From NCBI GenBank assembly GCA_934667465.1, contig CAKUMG010000048.1, forward strand, positions 1 through 14,789: DNA of 14,789 nucleotides, written 5' to 3'. Made by a program: the position numbers and the translations under genes. Numbering within the stretch: position 1 is the first letter of the stretch; every line of letters starts with the position of its first letter. The stretch comes from an uncultured Actinoplanes sp. Lineage in GTDB: Bacteria > Actinomycetota > Actinomycetes > Mycobacteriales > Micromonosporaceae. Below the pieces are notes generated by a model. That model was not told the DNA's origin. It saw nothing but the letters and a program-made list of their open reading frames with translations, and searched no databases. This document shows positions 1-4,812 of the stretch, piece by piece.

Positions 1-112
1 CGCCGTGCCTGCGCGCCCGCCGCGTCCGCCGTGCCTGCGCGCCCGCCGCGTCCGCCGTGCCTGCTGGCCCGCCGCGTCGCGGTGTCGCCGTGTCCGCTGT
101 GCCCGCCGGGTC
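1..112. repeat. 26-bp GC-rich tandem repeat (3 copies plus a diverged fourth)
   Basis: Three head-to-tail copies of a 26-bp unit lie at 1-26, 27-52 and 53-78. The first two are identical; the third has a small change in the middle (ctggcc for gcgcgcc-like bases). A looser 27-bp relative lies at 86-112. The unit length is not a multiple of 3, so the array cycles through frames and is unlikely to encode a regular peptide repeat. The array touches the window edge and may continue to the left. Confidence 0.8.
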
Positions 113-524
113 TGAGTGTCCGCTGTGTCGAATCCGGCGGCTCGGGGGATCGCGGTGAGGTGGGCGGGTGGTGGGGTTGCGGGGTGGGCGGACCCGGGGA
201 TGCAGGGGCCGGGGTCGGATGATCACTGTGCGTGGATGTTTGCAGGGCGGTCATCGTCTCGAAATATGGATTGGGTTCACTGTCTTATAGGGGACTGCCA
301 CGCGGGCTGACATGCAACTTGCACGAGCGGTTCGCCGTGCAAGTTGCATGTTCTCGGTGTCGGGACCTGCTGCTACAGCGTCGTCGCAACAGTTCGATCA
401 TTCGGCTGGGCTTCATTCACGGGCGTCGGCAAGACATCCGTCAATCGGTCTTCCAGTCGATCTCCGGAGGTGCAACTCTTCTAGCCAGAAGTAGCGCCAG
501 CGACACGGACGGTGGTGGTGCCGA
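113..524. other. Intergenic region, less GC-rich, with a hairpin and a possible promoter
   Basis: I find no convincing gene in this stretch. Its base composition is visibly lower in GC than the rest: 31 of 60 bases in 241-300 are G or C. It holds a TTATAG box at 285-290 that could serve as a -10 element, though no good -35 is visible. It also holds the strong inverted repeat listed separately (310-351) and a small hairpin at 478-491 (cttct/agaag). Together these suggest a regulated leader for the gene that starts at 525. Short ORFs here lack a good ribosome-binding site and have no recognisable protein features. Confidence 0.5.
310..351. promoter_or_regulatory. Long near-perfect inverted repeat, operator or RNA hairpin
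   Basis: The 16-bp arms 310-325 (acatgcaacttgcacg) and 336-351 are perfect reverse complements. With one bulged A the stem can extend by gcg/cgc towards a 3-nt loop, giving about 19 pairs. Each arm also contains the 11-bp palindrome TGCAAnTTGCA, which looks like a dimeric repressor site. The element therefore reads as either two mirrored operators or a very stable RNA stem. It lies about 20 bp downstream of a possible -10 box and about 170 bp before the 222-aa gene. There is no T-tract after it, so an intrinsic terminator is less likely. Confidence 0.65.
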
Positions 525-1193
525 ATGCGTCCAGACGTTCTGGTCGGTCCTAGCGATTGGGTGGTCGAACAGTTCGGCGACAAAGTTGCCGCCGAATTAT
601 GGACCCGGGTGCCCGAGGCGTTGAGCACGGCGATCGACCGTGAGGTCAGCGCGCACCCTTCGATGACGCAGACGACCGAACGGGTGCTGGCGAACCCCCG
701 GTGGGCTCTGCCCTATGAGGAACTCGTCCTGTTCCTGGGAACCCTGCCCGGTGCCGAGATCATCTCTGTGCCCCGGTCGGTCTATCAGCTCGTCGTCATC
801 AACGGGCACGTGGTGGTGCCCTGGTGTTACGGGCAGTCGGCCCGCGACTCCATGCGGGACGCCCGGGTCGGCCGGTCGTTCGGCCGGCTCGCGCGGGAGA
901 TGCTGCGCCGGTTCGGGCCCTCGTGGCGGCGCTCGCAGGCGGAGGCGCCGCTGCCTCTGGACGCCGTCGACGAGCGGGAGGTCGCCAAGATCTGCGCGGC
1001 CATCGCCAAGATCGAGCCCGCCCCCGAGGTGGTGATCGCCGGGTACGCCGGCGCACCGAACCTGGGGCTGCTCCGCGCCTGCCTCGGCGAGGTCAAGTCG
1101 ACCGACAACGGCACGCTCAACTGGAGCCACCTCGATGACCTGCCGCTACCCCCGCCGGTCATCCCGCGCCCCCGCCGCATGCAGTTCCCCTGA
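525..1193 (+). CDS. Uncharacterised actinobacterial protein, 222 aa
   Basis: I do not recognise a named domain. The protein is soluble-looking, with no signal peptide or membrane helix. An acidic and hydrophobic N-terminal half contains a predicted beta stretch around residues 85-100 (SVYQLVVINGHVVVPW). A basic helical region follows (about 110-135, rich in Arg). Near the C-terminus, residues about 167-206, the pattern VIAGYAGxPxxGLLRxxLGE followed by GTLNWxHLDDLP resembles what I recall of uncharacterised Streptomyces-type proteins; this is memory, not a search. The tail is proline- and arginine-rich. ATG 525 is the first start after an in-frame stop at 492-494; the upstream ggtggtgg is only a weak Shine-Dalgarno. 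The gene stands alone, with a long leader carrying an inverted repeat before it and a GC hairpin after it. Coding is supported by G/C-rich third positions along most of its length. Confidence 0.7.
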   Translation: MRPDVLVGPSDWVVEQFGDKVAAELWTRVPEALSTAIDREVSAHPSMTQTTERVLANPRWALPYEELVLFLGTLPGAEIISVPRSVYQLVVINGHVVVPWCYGQSARDSMRDARVGRSFGRLAREMLRRFGPSWRRSQAEAPLPLDAVDEREVAKICAAIAKIEPAPEVVIAGYAGAPNLGLLRACLGEVKSTDNGTLNWSHLDDLPLPPPVIPRPRRMQFP

Positions 1194-1255
1194 TCCCCCG
1201 ACGCGGCCCGCACCCAGCGACCTGCACAAAGCGGTCCGCACAGCGACCCGCGATC

Positions 1256-1287
1256 CGGCCCCGCGCAGCCCTCTCCGCGCGGGGCCG
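1256..1287 (+). terminator. GC-rich hairpin, probable terminator of the 222-aa gene
   Basis: Arms 1256-1266 and 1277-1287 form a perfect 11-bp GC stem (core ggccccgcgc / gcgcggggcc) around a 10-nt loop. It lies 62 bp downstream of the stop at 1193. No T-tract follows, which is common for actinobacterial hairpins, so termination is inferred from stability and position only. Confidence 0.5.
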
Positions 1288-1324
1288 ATCCGCGTCCCTG
1301 GCCGGACGACGCGAGATCGGCATG

Positions 1325-1360
1325 GTGCGCAACACAGCGATAACCGAGCAGGCATATCGT
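1325..1360 (+). promoter_or_regulatory. Possible promoter/operator of the GntR gene
   Basis: TATCGT at 1355-1360 fits the actinobacterial -10 pattern TAnnnT. A partial palindrome gtgcgcaac lies at 1325-1333, next to where a -35 element would sit. The core TGCGCAA also occurs in the palindrome attgcgcaat just after the racemase gene (4585-4594). A GntR autoregulatory site is conceivable. The -35 match is poor, so this is a weak call. Confidence 0.25.
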
Positions 1361-1437
1361 CGGGCTGATCCGCGATCCCGGGGCGCGGCACGGCACGCCG
1401 GCGTGGGGCAGCGGCCCAGCGGCCCGAAGGGGGCAGC

Positions 1438-2295
1438 ATGCCGCGCCCGCGCGTGCGCTCGGTTCTCGTGTCCCGCCTGGCCGGCCGACGGGATGCCGCC
1501 GCGAACGGGAGCCCCGGCGGCACCGCGAAGGCCGGTCCGGGCGGCACCGGGAAGGCCGGCCCGGGCGGCACCGGGAAGGCCGGCCCGGGCGGCACCGCGA
1601 TCGGCAGCTCGCAAGGCGAGATCCGCGACGAGTTGCGGCGGTGCATCCTCGACGGTGAGGTGCCGCCGGGCTCCCCGATCCCCGTCGACGGCGTGGCGGC
1701 CGCGTTCGGGGTCAGTCGGATCCCCGTACGCGAAGCCCTCATGACCTTGATCGGGGAAGGCCTGGTCGATCATCGGCCGCACTCCGGCTATCGGGTGGCG
1801 AAGATGACGGCGGGCGAGTTCGGGGAGATCTATCTCGTCCGGGAGGCGCTGGAGACCGCCGGCCTCCGGGTGGCCGTCGAACTGGCCGACGAGCGCGACG
1901 ACGAGCTGGCGCGGGCGGCGCACGCCGCGCTCGGGGATGCTGTCCGGGCGGGGGACGGCCGGGGCCATCATCTGCAGAGCCGCCGCTTCCATCTGGCGCT
2001 GATCGAGCCGTGCCGGATGCGCCGGCTGCTGCACATGCTCTCGACGGCGTGGAACATGACCGAGCCGCTGCAGCCCATGTCGCACCTCGACGCCGCCGAG
2101 CGTGCCCTGCTGCACCGGGATCACGACGCGATGCTGGCCGCCTTCACGGCGCGCGACGGCGCGGCGCTCGTGGAGCTGTGCGGCGTACATCATCGCAGGT
2201 TGCAGGGTTTTATCGCGCGGCTGCCGCAGCACACCGGCCTGTTCCACGAAGAGATATACAACTCCGCTCATCCCGCGGAAACACCGCGTTCCTAG
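1438..2295 (+). CDS. GntR-family (FadR/FCD subfamily) transcriptional regulator
   Basis: This is a 285-aa DNA-binding regulator that probably controls the permease and racemase genes immediately downstream. A winged helix-turn-helix spans about residues 60-118, with the GntR signature SRIPVREAL ending at residue 101 followed by LIGEGLV and HSGYRV. The C-terminal all-helical FCD ligand domain spans about 125-265, with FH in RRFHLAL and later His residues in LLHRDHDAM and GVHHRRL. The Asp usually three residues before that FH is a Ser here, so one metal ligand may be missing. The start is well set: GAAGGGGG at 1426-1433 sits 4 nt before ATG 1438. The first 60 residues are unusual, being basic followed by Gly/Pro/Lys repeats (listed separately). 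The gene ends 39 bp before the permease ATG, which suggests one operon. A regulator with permease and racemase resembles the hpx allantoin genes (hpxS-like), so the ligand may be allantoin or a relative; that is inference. Confidence 0.9.
   Translation: MPRPRVRSVLVSRLAGRRDAAANGSPGGTAKAGPGGTGKAGPGGTGKAGPGGTAIGSSQGEIRDELRRCILDGEVPPGSPIPVDGVAAAFGVSRIPVREALMTLIGEGLVDHRPHSGYRVAKMTAGEFGEIYLVREALETAGLRVAVELADERDDELARAAHAALGDAVRAGDGRGHHLQSRRFHLALIEPCRMRRLLHMLSTAWNMTEPLQPMSHLDAAERALLHRDHDAMLAAFTARDGAALVELCGVHHRRLQGFIARLPQHTGLFHEEIYNSAHPAETPRS
1516..1602 (+). repeat. 24-bp in-frame tandem repeat in the GntR N-terminus
   Basis: Units of 24 bp begin at 1516, 1540 and 1564, with a partial fourth at 1588. 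Each encodes the 8-residue motif GGT(A/G)KAGP. Units two and three are identical at the DNA level, which suggests recent expansion by slippage. The encoded linker is basic, flexible and outside the GntR fold. Confidence 0.85.
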
Positions 2296-2334
2296 CGTGA
2301 GCCGCATCGACGCTGCTCGACCCCGGGAGTGGGC

Positions 2335-3825
2335 ATGGCAGAGACAACCATCGGTCATGGCGACAACGATGTGAGCGTAGCGAGGCGGGACGCGATCGAG
2401 CCCGGTTACGACCCGCGGCTCACGAACGAGGATCTGGCGCCCCTGCGCAAGCAGTCGTGGGGCTCGTACAACATCTTCGCGTTCTGGATGTCCGACGTGC
2501 ACAGCGTCGGCGGCTATGTGACGGCCGGCAGCCTCTTCGCGCTCGGGCTGTCCAGCTGGCAGGTGCTCGTGTCGCTGCTGGCCGGCATCACGATCGTCTA
2601 CTTCTTCTGCAACCTCGTCGCGCAGCCGAGCCAGCGGACGGGTGTGCCCTATCCGGTGATCTGCCGCACGGTCTTCGGGGTGCTGGGCGCGAACGTCCCC
2701 GCGATCATCCGGGGTGCGATCGCCGTCGCCTGGTACGGGATCCAGACCTACCTGGCGAGTGCGGCGCTCGACGTGGTGGTGCTCAAGCTGTGGCCGGCGC
2801 TGATGCCGTACGCGGACGTCGACCAGTACGGGTTCCTCGGCCTGCCCCTGCTGGGCTGGTGCTCGTACGCGCTGCTCTGGGTTCTCCAGGCGGCCGTCTT
2901 CTGGACCGGCATGGAGACGATCCGCAGGTTCATCGACTTCTGCGGCCCGGCGGTCTACGTGGTCATGATCGCGCTGACCGGTTATCTGATCGCGCGGGCC
3001 GGATGGGGTGACATCGACCTCAGCCTCGGCGAGGTGCGCTACGACGGCTGGGACGCGTTGCCGATCATGCTCGGGGCGATCGCGCTGGTGGTGTCGTACT
3101 TCTCCGGGCCGATGCTCAACTTCGGCGACTTCTCCCGCTACGGGCGCACGTTCCGGGCGGTGAAGCGCGGCAACCTGCTCGGCCTGCCGGTGAACTTCCT
3201 CTTCTTCTCGATCCTGGTCGTCGTCACGTCGTCGCTGACCATCCCGGTCTTCGGCGAGCTGATCACCGACCCGGTGGCGACCGTGGCGCGGATCGACAGC
3301 ACGTTCGCGATCGTCCTGGGTGCGCTGACCTTCACGATCGCGACCATCGGCATCAACATCGTGGCGAACTTCATCTCGCCGGCGTTCGACTTCTCCAACG
3401 TCAGCCCGCAGCGGATCAGCTGGCGCGCCGGCGGCATGATCGCGGCGGTCGGCTCGGTGCTGATCACGCCGTGGAACCTCTACAACAATCCCGAGGTCAT
3501 CCATTACACGCTGGAGACGCTGGGCGCCTTCATCGGCCCGCTGTTCGGCGTGCTGATCGCCGACTACTACCTGATCAAGAAGCAGCAGGTGTCGGTCGAC
3601 GACATGTTCACCATGTCCCCGGAAGGCCGCTACTGGTACCGCAAGGGCTACAACCCGCGGGCGGTCGCCGCCACCGCGGTGGGCGCGACGGTCGCGATGG
3701 TGCCGGTGCTGTGGACCAGCGGGCCGGGCATGCACACCACCGCCCAGTACAGCTGGTTCATCGGCATGACCCTCGGCTTCCTGGTGCACCTCGGGCTGAC
3801 CAGGATCAAGGTCAAGAGCGACTGA
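2335..3825 (+). CDS. NCS1-family permease (allantoin/hydantoin/nucleobase:cation symporter)
   Basis: This 496-aa polytopic membrane protein belongs to the nucleobase:cation symporter-1 family (PucI, Mhp1 and purine/allantoin permeases), which imports purine-related heterocycles with Na+ or H+. The sequence shows about 12 hydrophobic segments after a roughly 40-residue polar N-terminus ending in RKQSWGSYNIFAFW, a typical NCS1 opening. W133 and Q137 (WYGIQ) match the spacing of the substrate-contacting Trp/Gln pair in Mhp1. N341 and N345 in INIVANFISPAFDFSN fit the TM8 Asn residues of that family. SGPMLNFGDFSRY is a characteristic TM6 loop region. I chose ATG 2335 over GTG 2329 because GGGAG (2325-2329) gives a 5-nt spacing to the ATG and would overlap the GTG. 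The stop TGA overlaps the racemase ATG by one base, so the two are co-translated. Allantoin or hydantoin as substrate is inferred from the neighbours. Confidence 0.93.
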   Translation: MAETTIGHGDNDVSVARRDAIEPGYDPRLTNEDLAPLRKQSWGSYNIFAFWMSDVHSVGGYVTAGSLFALGLSSWQVLVSLLAGITIVYFFCNLVAQPSQRTGVPYPVICRTVFGVLGANVPAIIRGAIAVAWYGIQTYLASAALDVVVLKLWPALMPYADVDQYGFLGLPLLGWCSYALLWVLQAAVFWTGMETIRRFIDFCGPAVYVVMIALTGYLIARAGWGDIDLSLGEVRYDGWDALPIMLGAIALVVSYFSGPMLNFGDFSRYGRTFRAVKRGNLLGLPVNFLFFSILVVVTSSLTIPVFGELITDPVATVARIDSTFAIVLGALTFTIATIGINIVANFISPAFDFSNVSPQRISWRAGGMIAAVGSVLITPWNLYNNPEVIHYTLETLGAFIGPLFGVLIADYYLIKKQQVSVDDMFTMSPEGRYWYRKGYNPRAVAATAVGATVAMVPVLWTSGPGMHTTAQYSWFIGMTLGFLVHLGLTRIKVKSD

Positions 3826-4580
3826 TGCACGTACGCGTCATCAACCCCAACACGACGGCGGCGATGACCGTGACGATCGGCGCGAGCGCCCGGGCCGTCG
3901 CCGCGCCGGGCACCCGTCTCGACGCGGTCAACCCCGAGCTCGGGCCGGCCAGCATCGAGAGCCACTACGACGAGGCGCTCAGCGTCCCCGGCCTGCTCGC
4001 CGAGATCGCGCGCGGCGAGCGGGAGGGCGTGGACGGCTACGTGCTGGCCTGCTTCGGCGACCCGGGCCTGGACGCCGCCCGCGAGGCGGCCGCGGGCCCG
4101 GTGGTCGGGATCGCGGAGGCGGCGATGCACACGGCGGCCCTGCTCGGCCGGGGGTTCAGCGTCGTGACCACGCTGGACCGCACCAGGGGGCGCGCCTGGG
4201 AGCTGGCCGCCCGGTACGGCGTGCCCTGCAAGGGGGTGCACGCCTGCGACATCCCGGTGCTCGAGCTGGACCGGGACCCGGGCGTGGAGGACCGGGTCGT
4301 CGCCCTGGCCCGCGCGGCGCTGGAGGGCGACGACTCGGACGTGATCGTGCTGGGCTGCGCGGGCATGGCCGGCCTCCCGGCGAAGGTCTCGGCCCGCCTC
4401 GGCGTCCCCGTGGTCGACGGGGTCGCCGCCGCGACGCTGCTGGTCCAGTCCCTGGTCACCATGGGCCTGCGCACGTCCACCCGGTCCGAGTACGCCCCGC
4501 CGCCCGCGAAGGACCACCGAGGAGCGCTCGACGCGTACGGGCTCGATGGCGTCTCGGGCCGATCAGGCTCGATCGGATGA
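3825..4580 (+). CDS. Asp/Glu/hydantoin racemase family, probable allantoin or hydantoin racemase
   Basis: This is a 251-aa cytoplasmic cofactor-independent racemase of the hydantoin/allantoin group (HyuE, HpxA). The N-terminal RVINPNTTAAMT is the family opening. SIESHYDEALSVPGLL around residues 45-60 is typical of the hydantoin/allantoin branch. The two catalytic cysteines are present: C76 in VLACFGDPG and C178 in IVLGCAGMAGL. C76 has the same number as a catalytic Cys I recall for characterised hydantoin racemases, and the spacing to C178 is about right. Family members interconvert the enantiomers of a ring substrate so that a stereospecific hydrolase can open it. That hydrolase (allantoinase or hydantoinase) is not in the window. 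ATG 3825 overlaps the permease TGA (ATGA-type coupling), consistent with one operon together with gntR. Allantoin is favoured over hydantoin by analogy with hpxS/hpxA clusters, but the specificity is not proven by sequence. Confidence 0.9.
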   Translation: MHVRVINPNTTAAMTVTIGASARAVAAPGTRLDAVNPELGPASIESHYDEALSVPGLLAEIARGEREGVDGYVLACFGDPGLDAAREAAAGPVVGIAEAAMHTAALLGRGFSVVTTLDRTRGRAWELAARYGVPCKGVHACDIPVLELDRDPGVEDRVVALARAALEGDDSDVIVLGCAGMAGLPAKVSARLGVPVVDGVAAATLLVQSLVTMGLRTSTRSEYAPPPAKDHRGALDAYGLDGVSGRSGSIG

Positions 4581-4584
4581 GAAT

Positions 4585-4614
4585 ATTGCGCAATGTAATC
4601 ACCGTGTGCACAAT
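4585..4614. promoter_or_regulatory. Two palindromes overlapping a possible promoter
   Basis: The perfect 10-bp palindrome attgcgcaat (4585-4594) and the 8-bp palindrome tgtgcaca (4605-4612) lie right after the racemase stop. TTGCGC (4586-4591) and CACAAT (4609-4614) are 17 bp apart and could be imperfect -35 and -10 boxes. If so, repressor binding to the palindromes would block a promoter reading towards the NACHT gene. The core TGCGCAA recurs before gntR at 1326-1332. Confidence 0.35.
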
Positions 4615-4788
4615 CCGTATGGGGTGAATCGGTCCTCATCCGAGGGCTGTAGGGACGTCTGGCAGGTCGGGACGCTCCGAACCCGACAGCTAACCTGGTA
4701 GGCGCGGCATCTGGACCTCCAGTGCGGAGGCGGCGCCCAATCGCACGAGCGAACCGGGGACCCAACTCGGCACAACCGAGAGGGACCC

Positions 4789-4812
4789 ATGCGTGTCGTG
4801 GTGTTTGCGTGA
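4789..4812 (+). CDS. 7-codon upstream ORF (MRVVVFA), leader peptide of the NACHT gene
   Basis: ATG 4789 has the best ribosome-binding site in this region (GAGAGGGA at 4778-4785, about 5 nt from the GAGAGG core). It encodes only MRVVVFA before TGA 4810-4812. The stop overlaps the GTG at 4809 that opens the NACHT reading frame (GTGA). That GTG has no good ribosome-binding site of its own. The arrangement fits translational coupling: ribosomes ending the leader re-initiate on the NACHT gene. No attenuation-type codon run is visible, although the three consecutive Val codons may matter. Expression of the peptide itself is inferred. Confidence 0.5.
   Translation: MRVVVFA

Noticed and set aside
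31..310. Short plus-strand ORFs in the repeat and leader region
   Set aside because: Pro/Arg/Cys- or Gly-rich translations, no ribosome-binding site, and the 26-bp repeats shift the frame.
2329..2334. GTG start two codons upstream for the permease
   Set aside because: It overlaps the GGGAG ribosome-binding site that is correctly spaced for ATG 2335.
1159..3789. 876-codon open frame on the minus strand
   Set aside because: It lies antisense to the GntR and permease genes, which have clear domains. Its product is rich in Arg/His/Asp repeats typical of the mirror frame of a high-GC gene.
4666..4687. gtcggg/cccgac inverted repeat before the NACHT leader
   Set aside because: Only a 6-bp stem with a 10-nt loop, which is common by chance in DNA of this composition.
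4722..4808. Upstream GTG start for the NACHT gene
   Set aside because: It has no ribosome-binding site and adds a basic, non-conserved-looking stretch; the GTG at 4809 fits the leader overlap and the first membrane helix.
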